Notes: generated from the sequence alone by a model not told the origin. Positions 36,946 through 46,877 are shown, counted from the first letter of the stretch. The stretch: 64,000 nt of DNA from Sporolactobacillus spathodeae (GCF_016908935.1 NZ_JAFBEV010000013.1:1-64000); one strand, 5' to 3'. Program-made: numbers and translations.

Positions 36946-37938
36946 ATGCTCCAGCACATTATTCAATTACTGCCACAGGTTTTGGTCGACGGCATTACAT
37001 TAGGTTTTGTCTACGCTGTGGTTGCTATCGGTTATACGATGGTATACGGAATACTGGAACTGATCAACTTTGCGCACGGCGACATATTCATGACAGGTGC
37101 ATTCATTGGTTCGGGCTTTCTTTTCTTGTTTATTAGCTTGGGTCTGATGTCTTCTCTTCCTGCACTTCTTGTTTTTCTTATTGTAATTATTTTATCAGCA
37201 ATGATTACAGGAGGAATGGGGGTTGCGATTGAGCGTGTCGCCTATCGACCTTTGCGTAAGCGAAATGCGCCGAAGCTGATTGCCTTGATTACTTCGATTG
37301 GTATTTCATTTATCCTTGAAGACTTGGTACGCTTTATTGCCGAATGGAAAACTGGAAATTATATCGTGACCGCGCCTTCCTTATTTAATCATACGTTCAC
37401 GATTGATATCCATTCAATCATGCCGTTTTTTAACAATGCCAAATTTCAGAGTTCATTTATTGTTGTATTAGTAGTCACAATTATAATGCTCATCGGCCTT
37501 GATTTGTTTGTCAACAAAACAAAATGGGGCATGGCGATGCGTGCTGTTGCGCAAGATCGTGAAACAGCTTCATTGATGACAATTAATGTTAATCGTGTGA
37601 TTTCGGTGACCTTCTTTGTCGGTTCAGCACTTGGCGGTGCGACAGGTGTTCTGTTCATGCTGCAATACGGCACAATCGATCCTTATATTGGCTTTATCCT
37701 TGGTATTAAGGCCTTTACAGCAGCCGTTCTTGGCGGTATTGGAAATATTCGTGGGGCGATGTTCGGCGGGCTAATGCTCGGATTGATTGAAATGTTTGCT
37801 GCAGCAAACTTGTCGACACTGACAGGCGGTTTGTTCGGATCCGAGTACAAAGACGTGTTTGCTTTTATCATTTTGATTCTCGTTCTGATCTTTAAGCCAG
37901 AAGGTTTGTTCGGAAAAGCCACAATAGAGAAGGTGTAA
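36946..37938 (+). CDS. livH: Branched-chain amino acid ABC transporter permease LivH
   Basis: This 330-residue permease has about eight membrane helices and the family start VDGITLGFVYAVVAIGYTMVYG with NFAHGDIFMTGAFIG, and a cytoplasmic coupling loop MRAVAQDRETASLMTINVNR. It pairs with LivM to form the channel. The ATG at 36946 follows AAAGAGGTG; the upstream open frame crosses the hairpin and is not coding. livM begins five bases after it. Confidence 0.94.
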   Translation: MLQHIIQLLPQVLVDGITLGFVYAVVAIGYTMVYGILELINFAHGDIFMTGAFIGSGFLFLFISLGLMSSLPALLVFLIVIILSAMITGGMGVAIERVAYRPLRKRNAPKLIALITSIGISFILEDLVRFIAEWKTGNYIVTAPSLFNHTFTIDIHSIMPFFNNAKFQSSFIVVLVVTIIMLIGLDLFVNKTKWGMAMRAVAQDRETASLMTINVNRVISVTFFVGSALGGATGVLFMLQYGTIDPYIGFILGIKAFTAAVLGGIGNIRGAMFGGLMLGLIEMFAAANLSTLTGGLFGSEYKDVFAFIILILVLIFKPEGLFGKATIEKV

Positions 37939-37942
37939 GCAG

Positions 37943-39250
37943 ATGGTCAAAGAATGGTTTCATAAATTTTCTCAAAGTTCGCGCGCCCAGTTATTCTTTA
38001 TCATTACCTATGTTCTTGTGACTTGTCTCGGTCTGTATCTTCTTGAAGATTCAGCATCGGCGATCTTCCCATTTCTACTTGTGCTTCTGTCTCTATTGAT
38101 CCTTTATTATATGAAGATTAACGTCAAGCTGAAATGGGCTATCGGATTTATTATTATTGCGGTAATGATCCCTCTATCTGCCAGTCAAGGGTCGAATTTT
38201 CAGGCATTTATGGATGTCGGAACACTTGTTTTGATTTACGTTGCAATGTCCCTTGGTTTGAATATCGTTGTCGGTTTTGCTGGATTACTCGATTTGGGGT
38301 TCATTGCATTCTTCGCAGTTGGTGCCTATACATACGGCATATTCGGAAGCAAGCAAGCCAATCATTTCATGCCATTTGGCCACTATCCGTTGCCCGGTGA
38401 TACGTTTTGGATTTTTATCTTTGTAGGCGCGATTATAGCAGCCATTTTTGGTATATTGCTTGGTATTCCGGTACTTAGAGTAAGAGGCGACTACTTAGCA
38501 ATTGTCACGCTCGGATTCGGAGAAATTATTCGGATTGTATTCAACAATATGGATCATCCAATCAATATTACAAACGGTTCGATGGGCATCTCACAGATTC
38601 AGCCACCAAGAATATTCGGATATCCAATTGATACACCTAGTGAGTTTTATTACGTTGCCTTGTTCATTTTCATCTTAGTCATTTATGTTGTGAAACATTT
38701 GGAAAATTCGAAGTTAGGACGATCGTGGAAAGCGGTGCGTGACAACGAAATCGCCGCACAGGCAATGGGAATACCGCTTGTGAAAACGAAACTCGCTGCT
38801 TTTGCGATTGGTGCTTCATTCTCTGGAATGATGGGCACAGTGTTTGCTGCAAAGCAGATGTTTGTCGATGCGACCAGCTTTACGTATCTTGAATCAACGA
38901 TGATTCTTGTTATGGTTATTTTAGGCGGTATGGGAAGCGTACCTGGTGTTATCCTCGGTGCCGCAGTCGTTATCATCTTGAACAATCAAGTGTTAACGGA
39001 TCTGTCTAACTGGATGACAAGTCTGAGTACAGCAGGTATTCTTAACGTTCCAGATGCACTCTCGCCATCCAAAATGCAGCGCTTCATCTTCGGAATTCTG
39101 CTCGTTGTTTTCGCTCTGTATCGAACGCAGGGGCTTATTCCTCATAAGAATAAGAAAGTGGATGCAGAACGTCTGAAACGTGAAGCAGCTGCTGAGCCGC
39201 CTTACGGAAATTCTGAAGCGAAAACGAATCTGGAGGGATCGGATTCATGA
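37943..39250 (+). CDS. livM: Branched-chain amino acid ABC transporter permease LivM
   Basis: This 435-residue permease is the second membrane subunit. It has the LivM signatures VGFAGLLDLGFIAFFAVGAYTYGI, VRGDYLAIVTLGFGEIIRIV, and the coupling segment SWKAVRDNEIAAQAMGI. The N-terminus adds a block of extra hydrophobic helices before the conserved core, and the C-terminus is a charged cytoplasmic tail. It overlaps livG by four bases. Confidence 0.93.
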   Translation: MVKEWFHKFSQSSRAQLFFIITYVLVTCLGLYLLEDSASAIFPFLLVLLSLLILYYMKINVKLKWAIGFIIIAVMIPLSASQGSNFQAFMDVGTLVLIYVAMSLGLNIVVGFAGLLDLGFIAFFAVGAYTYGIFGSKQANHFMPFGHYPLPGDTFWIFIFVGAIIAAIFGILLGIPVLRVRGDYLAIVTLGFGEIIRIVFNNMDHPINITNGSMGISQIQPPRIFGYPIDTPSEFYYVALFIFILVIYVVKHLENSKLGRSWKAVRDNEIAAQAMGIPLVKTKLAAFAIGASFSGMMGTVFAAKQMFVDATSFTYLESTMILVMVILGGMGSVPGVILGAAVVIILNNQVLTDLSNWMTSLSTAGILNVPDALSPSKMQRFIFGILLVVFALYRTQGLIPHKNKKVDAERLKREAAAEPPYGNSEAKTNLEGSDS

Positions 39251-40023
39251 ATGTTCTTGAAGTCAAAAACTTAACCAAACAATTTGGCGGTTTGACCGCG
39301 ACGAATGATATTACAATGACTGTTGAAAAAAATTCGATCACCGCTGTGATTGGACCAAATGGAGCAGGGAAAACAACTTTTTTCAATATGATTACTGCTG
39401 TATACAAACCAACATCAGGAGATATTCTTTTGAATGGGCATTCGTTGGTTGGCTTGAAACCTCATGAAGTGAGTAAATTCGGAATTACCCGAACGTTCCA
39501 GAACATTCGTCTGTTTAATGAGCAAACCGTAATCGACAATGTGCTCATTGGTATGCATCAACATTTGAAGGCACATTGGGTAGGAACCTTGCTCCGCCTT
39601 CCGTCCATTCGTCTCGAAGAAGAAAAAGCTAAGGTGCAAGCCTATAAAATTTTAAAGTATGTGGGCCTTGAAGATTATGTTAATGAAAACGCTGGGAATT
39701 TGGCTTATGGGGCGCAACGCCGACTAGAGATTGCACGTGCGATCGCTGCGAGACCCAAGGTTTTGTTACTCGATGAACCTGCCGCGGGCATGAATCCGAA
39801 AGAAACGAAGAAACTGACTGATTTGATTCATGATATGCGCACGCGTCTTGATGTAACCATTGTGCTAATCGAACACGATATGAAATTGGTTATGGAAATT
39901 TCCGATTATATTTACGTGCTTGACCATGGCGAGTTAATCGCACAAGGCAAACCAGACGAAATTCGCAACAATCAGCGGGTTATCGAAGCGTACCTCGGGA
40001 AGGTGGCAGCAGAAAATGACTGA
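39247..40023 (+). CDS. livG: Branched-chain amino acid ABC transporter ATPase LivG
   Basis: This 258-residue ATPase has Walker A GPNGAGKTTFFN, a signature region AYGAQRRLEIARAIA in place of the usual LSGGQ, Walker B VLLLDEPAAGMNP, and the switch His in LIEHDMKLV. The AYGAQR form is normal for LivG. It overlaps livM and livF, so translation is coupled. With LivF it powers uptake. Confidence 0.95.
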   Translation: MNVLEVKNLTKQFGGLTATNDITMTVEKNSITAVIGPNGAGKTTFFNMITAVYKPTSGDILLNGHSLVGLKPHEVSKFGITRTFQNIRLFNEQTVIDNVLIGMHQHLKAHWVGTLLRLPSIRLEEEKAKVQAYKILKYVGLEDYVNENAGNLAYGAQRRLEIARAIAARPKVLLLDEPAAGMNPKETKKLTDLIHDMRTRLDVTIVLIEHDMKLVMEISDYIYVLDHGELIAQGKPDEIRNNQRVIEAYLGKVAAEND

Positions 40024-40744
40024 GATGGCATCAACGAATCACTTTCTTGAAGTAAAACAAATTGAGAGTTTCTACGGTCAAATCCAAGCGCTTAATGGGG
40101 TTGACTTATATATTGATAAAGGCGAGATTGTCACATTGATTGGCAGTAATGGCGCAGGAAAATCAACAACATTAAAGTCAATAAGCGGTCAGGTTCAACC
40201 GAAAAAAGGAACTATCCACTTTGAAGGAAAAGAGATTCATAAGAATCAAGCCCATCAAACAGCATTGCTTGGGATTGCGCAGGTACCTGAAGGACGACGT
40301 ATTTTCCCAAGATTGACGGTCCGCGAAAATTTACTCGTCGGCGCCTTTGCGGTGAAAGACAAAAAGGCAATTGCTGATCGAATGGAACGTGTATGTGGCT
40401 ATTTTCCACGTCTGAAAGAACGAATGGATCAGCCGGGCGGGACGATGAGTGGTGGCGAACAGCAGATGTTGGCGATGGGACGTGCATTGATGATGAAACC
40501 GAAGTTATTGATGCTCGATGAGCCCTCAATGGGTCTTGCGCCGATTATTGTGCAGCAGATTTTTGATATTATTAAGGAATTAAACAAAGAGGGAATGACC
40601 ATTCTTCTTGTCGAGCAAAATGCGTATCAAGCGTTGCAAATTGCCAATCGTGGATACGTGATTCAAACAGGAAATATTGTTCTTGAAGGCAAAGGATCTG
40701 AATTGATGACCAATCAACTCGTTCGAGAAGCTTATCTTGCCTGA
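40016..40744 (+). CDS. livF: Branched-chain amino acid ABC transporter ATPase LivF
   Basis: This 242-residue ATPase has Walker A GSNGAGKSTTLK, signature MSGGEQQMLAMGRALM, Walker B LLMLDEPSMGLAP and switch LLVEQNAYQAL, the LivF pattern. It overlaps the end of livG by eight bases. It is the last gene of livKHMGF and is followed by a strong terminator. Confidence 0.95.
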   Translation: MTEMASTNHFLEVKQIESFYGQIQALNGVDLYIDKGEIVTLIGSNGAGKSTTLKSISGQVQPKKGTIHFEGKEIHKNQAHQTALLGIAQVPEGRRIFPRLTVRENLLVGAFAVKDKKAIADRMERVCGYFPRLKERMDQPGGTMSGGEQQMLAMGRALMMKPKLLMLDEPSMGLAPIIVQQIFDIIKELNKEGMTILLVEQNAYQALQIANRGYVIQTGNIVLEGKGSELMTNQLVREAYLA

Positions 40745-40756
40745 TGTGAAACGTGC

Positions 40757-40785
40757 CAGGAGACGCAGAGTCTCCTGTTTTTTTA
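40757..40785 (+). terminator. Terminator of the liv operon
   Basis: CAGGAGAC and GTCTCCTG pair with a GCAGA loop and are followed by TTTTTTT. Confidence 0.92.
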
Positions 40786-40799
40786 TTAGAAAGATTTCG

Positions 40800-40870
40800 T
40801 CCAACGCGCGGCAAGCGAGCAGCCGAAGCATATTATTACAGAATAGACTTGGTAAAGCCAAGTTTATCAT
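40800..40870 (+). repeat. Dispersed intergenic repeat, copy 9 (right end)
   Basis: CCAACGCGCGGCAAGCGAGC, AGCCGAAGCATATTATTACA and GACTTGGTAAAGCCAAGTTTATC are the right half only. It lies just after the liv terminator. Confidence 0.8.
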
Positions 40871-41020
40871 GCGATAATGTAAACGAATACATACAGAGGA
40901 ATGTTTCTGATTTGCCTGAGAAAGAGAGAAACCCGTATAATGAAACATATGAAAAATATTTTTCAAGGTACAAAAAATACATAAATAAAATTATGTATAC
41001 TAATTGCGACTGGAGATGAA

Positions 41021-42298
41021 ATGATGCCAGGAACCAATCGAATTTATCCTGCTGAGACTGCCGACATCAAACATTTTGTTTCCGGAATAAATCAGCGAAA
41101 CGATCACTATTTACATGCAATTATTGAATTTGATGGTTTCCTTAATATCGCAAGCTTAAAGAAGGCATTGCGCAGCACTTTTCGTGCTCTGCCGATGCTG
41201 ACTTGCCGCTTTGTCCGTTCGGCTGAGAAAGCTTGGTGGGAGGAAGCTGGATGGACTGAAGACGCTATGATTGACTTGATTCAGACGGATAATAAGGAAC
41301 AGACAATTCAGCAACAATTAATCTGTAAACCGAATGAGCTGAAAGGGCCGCAAATCCACATTGGTGTTGTTCGGACTGGAGAGAATGACTCGCTCGCCAT
41401 TGTGTTGAATCATATGATTTGCGACGGGGGAGGCATCCGTGATTATTTATATTTACTGGCAACATGCTACACAACAATTGAACAGCAGGGCGATCCATCG
41501 GTAATAAAAATGCCGCTTGCCGATCATCGTAGCTTTCAACAAGTTTTTGAACATTTATCTGCAGAACAATTGAAAACGATACAGGAAACAACAGTATGCC
41601 ATTATCCACAGACGGAAAAGGATCATTTGCCGCTTCAAGGCGATCCGAGTCATCCTTTTGTTATTCGGCACCGTTTAGCTGCCGAACGATTTGATACCAT
41701 TAAAAAACATGCCAAACAATTCAATGCGACGATCAATGATGCATTATTCGCCGCTTATATTTGTGCCATGGCTGACTATCTTCCTGTCGAAAAAATTATT
41801 CTTGATTGCCCAGTTAATGCCAGAGCTTATTTGCCTACTGATTATCAACCAGGATTCTGCAATTTGACGAGCAATATTATTTGCGCGATTCCAACGCACC
41901 ATGGCGAATGTTATGAAGAAGCACTGACTAGCGTAAAAAAAGTGATGGACGAACAAAAGGGTAGTCTGTCGCCTTTAAGCGTTTACTGGGATTTAGATCA
42001 AGCGTACATGACTCTGCCGTTAAATGATGCCATTAAAGAGTTCCCCAAAATTTACAGGATACCAATTAATGGGATGACTAATATTGGAATATTAGATGCT
42101 GAAAAACTGCGCTTCGGTTCAGCGACACCCGTTAATGCCTCTATTTCTGGTTCTATAAAATACGCGCCATATTTTCAAATTGCAGTGACGACCTTTCAAA
42201 AATCGATGACGTTTAGCACGAATTTTCATGGCACAGAAAATGACTTTCAATTTCTCGATCATTTAGTAACAAAAATGATTGGCTATTTTCCTGAATAA
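41021..42298 (+). CDS. Stand-alone condensation-domain / acyltransferase-fold protein
   Basis: This 425-residue protein resembles the chloramphenicol acetyltransferase-like fold shared by NRPS condensation domains, alcohol acetyltransferases and Pap proteins. The catalytic motif HMICDGGG is at 131-138 (HxxxDG form), and DCPVNARAYLP with a GFCNLTSN stretch matches the second conserved part. No carrier or adenylation domain is attached and none is nearby, so it probably acyl-transfers between small molecules or is an acyl esterification enzyme; the substrate is unknown. GGAGATGAA precedes the ATG pair. It is a single-gene unit. Confidence 0.8.
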   Translation: MMPGTNRIYPAETADIKHFVSGINQRNDHYLHAIIEFDGFLNIASLKKALRSTFRALPMLTCRFVRSAEKAWWEEAGWTEDAMIDLIQTDNKEQTIQQQLICKPNELKGPQIHIGVVRTGENDSLAIVLNHMICDGGGIRDYLYLLATCYTTIEQQGDPSVIKMPLADHRSFQQVFEHLSAEQLKTIQETTVCHYPQTEKDHLPLQGDPSHPFVIRHRLAAERFDTIKKHAKQFNATINDALFAAYICAMADYLPVEKIILDCPVNARAYLPTDYQPGFCNLTSNIICAIPTHHGECYEEALTSVKKVMDEQKGSLSPLSVYWDLDQAYMTLPLNDAIKEFPKIYRIPINGMTNIGILDAEKLRFGSATPVNASISGSIKYAPYFQIAVTTFQKSMTFSTNFHGTENDFQFLDHLVTKMIGYFPE

Positions 42299-42357
42299 TA
42301 AGTAGACGTCCAAATTTTCCAATTCTAGGTGCATCATAACCCATTTTGATATCTGGG

Positions 42358-42393
42358 AAACTGCCCGCTCATTTTGAGCGAGGCAGTTTTTTT
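42358..42393 (+). terminator. Terminator after the condensation-type gene
   Basis: AAACTGCC-CGCTC pairs with GAGCG-A-GGCAGTTT around ATTTT, followed by TTTT. Confidence 0.9.
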
Positions 42394-42417
42394 AAGACAT
42401 AAGAGAGCGTATAGAGA

Positions 42418-42580
42418 ATTTTGTACAAAAATACAGCGAGGTGCTCTGGCGCCTTGCGGGAAATGCGAGCCAAGTGAGACCCTGCAGATTCTAATCTGTC
42501 TAAGGAGAGCGCGGGCCCGCGGCAAGCGAGCAACCGTAGCACAATTGTTAAAAAGGACTTGGCTATGCCAAGTTTTTCTG
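42418..42580 (+). repeat. Dispersed intergenic repeat, copy 10 (near complete)
   Basis: It holds AATACAGCGAGGTGCTCTGG, CGCCTTGCGGGAAATGCGAG, CCAAGTGAGACCCTGCAGAT, TCTAATCTGTCTAAGGAGAG, CGGGCCCGCGGCAAGCGAGC and AACCGTAGCACAATTG, ending GGACTTGGCTATGCCAAGTTTTTCT. Confidence 0.9.
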
Positions 42581-42591
42581 AATAAGGAAGC

Positions 42592-42724
42592 GATGTTTAA
42601 TGGTTTAATATGGTTTTTCTGACCAATAAGCAATGTGTCAGACGCTTTGCGGGAATAGCATACAGTGAGCGTTACATTGCGCGCGCAGTTGTTGCAAACA
42701 AGGAATTGGCTAAGTCTTTTTTAT
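42592..42724 (+). repeat. Dispersed intergenic repeat, copy 11 (long left-end variant, decayed)
   Basis: Starting GATGTTTAATGGTTTAATAT and TTTTCTGACCAATAAGCAAT, it continues with GACGCTTTGCGGGAATAGC, a drifted middle, and GTTGTTGCAAACAAGGAATTGG with a broken terminal hairpin. It abuts copy 10 head to tail. Between it and yfkAB (42725-42847) only AT-rich upstream sequence is seen. Confidence 0.65.
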
Positions 42725-42847
42725 TATGAATTGATAGATAAATAGTTGAAGCCTGAATAATGTTTCACAAGAATAGGGTTATATTATGGCAAAAATATGA
42801 TATTATTAATTGACAAACAAGAAATAACAGGAAAGGGAACGGTCGCT

Positions 42848-43978
42848 ATGGCAATTAATTTAGAGAATCATACCCAAGAGATGGGACCGGCCCATGACCC
42901 GTGGGAAGCTTACTTGGATATGGAGACATATGGTCATCTTGAACTGACCAACGTTGAATTGACAACAACAACGCTTTGTAATATGAGATGTGAACATTGC
43001 GCAGTGGGTTATACATTGCAAAAACGAGATCCAGAAGCGTTACCGATCGATTTGATAATGAAACGCCTTGATGAAGCGCCTCATTTACGGGCATTTAGTA
43101 TCACAGGCGGTGAACCCATGCTCTCTTTAAAATCTGTCAAGGAAGAGGTTGTGCCACTCTTAAAGTATGCGCATGAGCGCGGGCTGCGGACGCAAATTAA
43201 CTCAAACTTAACGCTTGACTTAGCTCGCTATGAAAGAATTATTCCCTATTTGGACGTGCTACACATCTCCTTCAATTATGGAAGTTTCCAAGATTATTCG
43301 GACATTGGTTTTGCGGTGATGGATAAGAAACCGAAGCGGGAGCAGCAGGAACTCTTCTTCAATCGGATAATTGAAAATGCGAAAGCGTTATCCGCACGTG
43401 GTGTTCTCGTCTCTGCGGAAACTATGATTAACAAACGGACGCTGCCGCATCTTGAAAGCATTCATGAACAAGTTGTCGCAATGGGATGCAAGCGCCATGA
43501 GATTCATCCGATGTATCCGAGCGACTTTGCAAGTGGTCTACAAGTCGCCTCGCTTGAAGAAATACGTAATGGAATCCATCGACTTTTGGATTGCCGCGAC
43601 GAATCTGTTTGGATGTTGTTTGGTACACTTCCATTTTATCCATGCAATAAACAACAAGAAGATCTTGATTTGCTTGAACGTCTATATTCCTCGAAGAATG
43701 TTAGTGTCCGTAATGACCCAGATGGCCGATCACGATTAAATATCAATATTTTTAATGGAGATATTATTGTCACTGATTTTGGTGATACACCGGCGCTCGG
43801 CAATATTCAAACAACCGCTCTTGAGGAAGCTTACAAGAAATGGATGGCTTCACCGCTCGCACGATCATTGAATTGTCATTGCCCAGCTGTTAAATGTTTA
43901 GGACCCAATGTGCTGGTCAAAAACACATATTATAAAGATGTGGATTTTATGAAGCGGAAAGCTTTGATTACACGGTAA
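42848..43978 (+). CDS. yfkAB: Radical SAM protein YfkAB
   Basis: This 376-residue protein has the radical SAM cluster motif CNMRCEHC (Cys44, 48, 51), the GGEP motif in SITGGEPMLS, and a C-terminal CHCPAVKC (CxCxxxxC) that probably binds a second iron-sulfur cluster. This pair of motifs defines the YfkAB family, found across Bacilli; the substrate is unknown. The ATG at 42848 follows GGAAAGGGAACGG. It is a single-gene unit closed by a terminator, with no peptide substrate or partner gene next to it. Confidence 0.93.
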   Translation: MAINLENHTQEMGPAHDPWEAYLDMETYGHLELTNVELTTTTLCNMRCEHCAVGYTLQKRDPEALPIDLIMKRLDEAPHLRAFSITGGEPMLSLKSVKEEVVPLLKYAHERGLRTQINSNLTLDLARYERIIPYLDVLHISFNYGSFQDYSDIGFAVMDKKPKREQQELFFNRIIENAKALSARGVLVSAETMINKRTLPHLESIHEQVVAMGCKRHEIHPMYPSDFASGLQVASLEEIRNGIHRLLDCRDESVWMLFGTLPFYPCNKQQEDLDLLERLYSSKNVSVRNDPDGRSRLNINIFNGDIIVTDFGDTPALGNIQTTALEEAYKKWMASPLARSLNCHCPAVKCLGPNVLVKNTYYKDVDFMKRKALITR

Positions 43979-44007
43979 TGTAGCAAGGATACTCAATTTT
44001 GTTCGAG

Positions 44008-44050
44008 AATGTCTCATTAGTCGATTTCTTCGACTAAGAGGCATTTTTTC
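44008..44050 (+). terminator. Terminator after yfkAB
   Basis: AATG-CTC-TTAGTCGA pairs with TCGACTAA-GAG-CATT around TTTCT, followed by TTTTTTC. The stretch 44051-44243 to the next gene holds nothing I recognise. Confidence 0.85.
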
Positions 44051-44243
44051 TATTCACTCGATTTGCTTGTCTGTTCTTCGAACCGAGACGCTCACTTTCG
44101 TCAAGGTTCTTCACCTGGTGCATTTAAATAATTCAACAAGCAGCATTTTGGAAAATTGCGATTGCCTTAATTTTTCTGTTATTTAATTCCACCGTACTCT
44201 CCAGCTTTCTTAAGCAGTTAATAAAAAATGGAATTTCAATGTT

Positions 44244-45587
44244 TTATCGAAGGGATCGAGCGGTACTTACTTTCAAATGGAAAAATTTCTTATAGCGGAG
44301 ATGCAAAAATAAAGCCTTAAAGGTCAAATCGATTCCTTGAGCAATCCAAATGCCGGCAATGCCCAGGTGCAATTGAAGACCGAGCAAATAGATGAATATG
44401 ACGCGAATACCCCACATGCCGAGCGCTGTGCTGTACATCGGGCTTTTCGTGTCTCCGGATCCTTGTAATGCACCAGCAAGCACGAGACCAACCGCAAGCG
44501 GCGGCATAAAGAAAGCATCAATTCGCATAGCCAGTGTAATCATCTGTTGCGCTGGAACATTGTCTGTAAACCAGTTTGCAACAACAGGTGTCCCAAAATA
44601 GAGCAAAACTCCTGATAGGCTCATAATCACAATGCCGACGATTACTGCCTGATAACCGATATTTTTGGCTGACTGCGGCTGCCCGGCGCCAAGCGACCGA
44701 CCAACGAGAATCGTCGCTGCTACACTTAGACCGAGACCAGGGAGGTATGCGAACGTTTCTATATTTTCAGCAATCAAATTGGCGGCGTAAATTTCCGTGC
44801 CCATTCGTAGGATCATACCGAGATAGACAACCTGTCCAAGTCGCATAATCAGCCGTTCCGCTGCAGCGGGCAGCGAGAGGCGAATAATGTCAAGACGGAT
44901 CACCCGATCGCTTTTTTTTGATGCTTGAAACCATGAAAAGCGGATGGCTGACCGATGAATGAAATGCCAGAGTAGGAGGACGCCGATTAATCGAGCCAGA
45001 ACTGTTGCATAAGCTGCGCCAGGTACCCCGAATCCTTGGAAACCGTCCCATCCGAAAATTAACAGATAATCAAATAATAAATGAATTAGATTGACGATCA
45101 CACTAATGAGCATCGGTGTTCGCGTATCGCCGCTCGCTCGCAGCACATTACCGAAGTGAATCATCAAGGCAATAATGACCGATGGAATAGCAACAATTTG
45201 AAGATAGATCATGCTTTCGTCGCGAATCGAAGCCTGTGTTCCCATCAGAACAAGGAGCCCGCTCGCTGCGAATACAGTAACCAAGCCAGTAAATATACCA
45301 CTGTAAAGAGCGACAATGGTTGATTGTCTAGCTGCGTCACGAGCGACAGATAAATTTCCTGAACCGATACTTTTGGCAATCAGTGAAGAAGTGCCAATAC
45401 CGACAGCCATGAACACGGCTATGTACACAGCAAGCAGCGCATTCGCTGCGCCAACTGCTGTCACCGCTTTCAGACCAATACGGGCAACAAACAGCGTATC
45501 AGCAAAGCCGACGAGCGTTTGTAATAAATTTTCAATCATTGCTGGTACGGCCAATGCAAGGATTGGCCGATAGTTCTTTAAAAGCAA
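44244..45587 (-). CDS. MATE family efflux transporter
   Basis: This 447-residue protein has twelve membrane helices and the MATE pattern (LALAVPAMIENLLQTLVGFADT, IAKSIGSGNLSVARDAARQS, VGRSLGAGQPQSAKNIGYQA, the last mirroring the first half). Such pumps export cationic drugs or metabolites using a sodium or proton gradient; the substrate is not readable. The start is TTG at 45587 with AGAAGG about eleven bases upstream. It follows lhgO by 84 bases on the same strand and may be cotranscribed. Confidence 0.92.
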   Translation of the reverse strand: MLLKNYRPILALAVPAMIENLLQTLVGFADTLFVARIGLKAVTAVGAANALLAVYIAVFMAVGIGTSSLIAKSIGSGNLSVARDAARQSTIVALYSGIFTGLVTVFAASGLLVLMGTQASIRDESMIYLQIVAIPSVIIALMIHFGNVLRASGDTRTPMLISVIVNLIHLLFDYLLIFGWDGFQGFGVPGAAYATVLARLIGVLLLWHFIHRSAIRFSWFQASKKSDRVIRLDIIRLSLPAAAERLIMRLGQVVYLGMILRMGTEIYAANLIAENIETFAYLPGLGLSVAATILVGRSLGAGQPQSAKNIGYQAVIVGIVIMSLSGVLLYFGTPVVANWFTDNVPAQQMITLAMRIDAFFMPPLAVGLVLAGALQGSGDTKSPMYSTALGMWGIRVIFIYLLGLQLHLGIAGIWIAQGIDLTFKALFLHLRYKKFFHLKVSTARSLR

Positions 45588-45671
45588 AGGAGACCCAACC
45601 TTCTTGTCGTGCGATAAGGATTCAAGTATAGCACAAAGAAAATTGTGAATCAGCTTTAAGAAGAATGTGTT

Positions 45672-46877
45672 TCAGACAAGCGTCAGGTGCGTGGGTTCTG
45701 GAACTTCACTGCAGATCGCCTCACCGATCGAAAATGATGCGGTTGCCGCTGGAGATGGGGCGTTCAGGATATGCAGGGCATTTTCATGATGAATCATGAT
45801 AAAATCATCAGCCAGTTTGCCGTCATCCGTCAATGCCTGTGCGCGTACGCCGGCGTGCGATGGGATGACATCCTCTTCGCGGATCTCCGGGAGCAATGCT
45901 TTCATGCGCGCAACAAATCGCTTTTTACTCAGCGAACGGATAATTTCCCCAAGACCAAAACGCAGATTCTGGCTTCCCATCTTCCAAAACGCTGGGTAGG
46001 TTAGTGTATCAATGAATTCTTTAAAATCAAAATCACTTTTGCGATAGCTCTCACGTTTCAGTCCAGGTACTGCATTGGGACCCGCAAGTACGCGACCGTC
46101 GATCATCCGAGTAAAGTGAACCCCGAGAAATGGAAACTTCGGATTTGGTACAGGATAAATTAAATGCTTCACGAGCTGACGCTGCTCAGGCTTCAACTCA
46201 TAATATTCACCGCGGAAGGGTACGATTTTCATCCCAGGGTTCACACCGGCCATCCGGGCAATCTGATCACAATGGAGTCCGCCGCAATTGATTAGAAAAT
46301 GTGCTGTATAGCTACCCTTATCGGAAACAACAGTCACACCATCGGGCTGATGGCTGATTTTTTTAATCTCAGTATTGAAAAAAATCTCGTTTTCGTGTGC
46401 GCGGAGATCGTCGGCAAGCGCACGTGCAACTTGCTTATAATCCACAATTCCCGTGGCAGGAACAAGAATGCCGCGAATGCCGGCTACATGTGGTTCATAT
46501 TCCTTAAGCCCATCTGCGCTCAGTCGTGTTAGTGTCAAGCCGTTTTCAAGGCCGCGCTGATAGAGAGCCTCGAGATTCTGCAGCTCATTTTCTTGGGTTG
46601 CGACAATAACTTTTCCACATGTTTCGTACGGAACTTGATGTGTTTCGCAGAAATGACGTAGCCTCGCGCCGCCTTCCTTGGCGAAACGGGCTTTTAGGCT
46701 GCCCGGCTGATAATAAATACCGGAATGGATGACCCCGCTATTATGTCCGGTCTGGTGAAATGCCGGTTCATTTTCTTTTTCTGTTATCAGAATTTTTGCC
46801 TGAGGATACTTATTTTGAATCGCATAAGCAGTAGCCAATCCAACGATTCCCGCGCCGATAATTAAATAATCATACAT
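45672..46877 (-). CDS. lhgO: L-2-hydroxyglutarate oxidase
   Basis: This 401-residue FAD enzyme has the dinucleotide motif IIGAGIVGLATAY at residues 6-18 and the FHQTGHNSGVIHSGIYYQPGS stretch typical of LhgO/L2HGDH, with the C-terminal FAD contact GVRAQALTDDGKLADDF. It oxidises L-2-hydroxyglutarate to 2-oxoglutarate, passing electrons to quinone or oxygen. GAGAGGG precedes the ATG. A perfect cre site lies 37 bases upstream, so it is probably repressed by CcpA when sugars are plentiful. Confidence 0.93.
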   Translation of the reverse strand: MYDYLIIGAGIVGLATAYAIQNKYPQAKILITEKENEPAFHQTGHNSGVIHSGIYYQPGSLKARFAKEGGARLRHFCETHQVPYETCGKVIVATQENELQNLEALYQRGLENGLTLTRLSADGLKEYEPHVAGIRGILVPATGIVDYKQVARALADDLRAHENEIFFNTEIKKISHQPDGVTVVSDKGSYTAHFLINCGGLHCDQIARMAGVNPGMKIVPFRGEYYELKPEQRQLVKHLIYPVPNPKFPFLGVHFTRMIDGRVLAGPNAVPGLKRESYRKSDFDFKEFIDTLTYPAFWKMGSQNLRFGLGEIIRSLSKKRFVARMKALLPEIREEDVIPSHAGVRAQALTDDGKLADDFIMIHHENALHILNAPSPAATASFSIGEAICSEVPEPTHLTLV

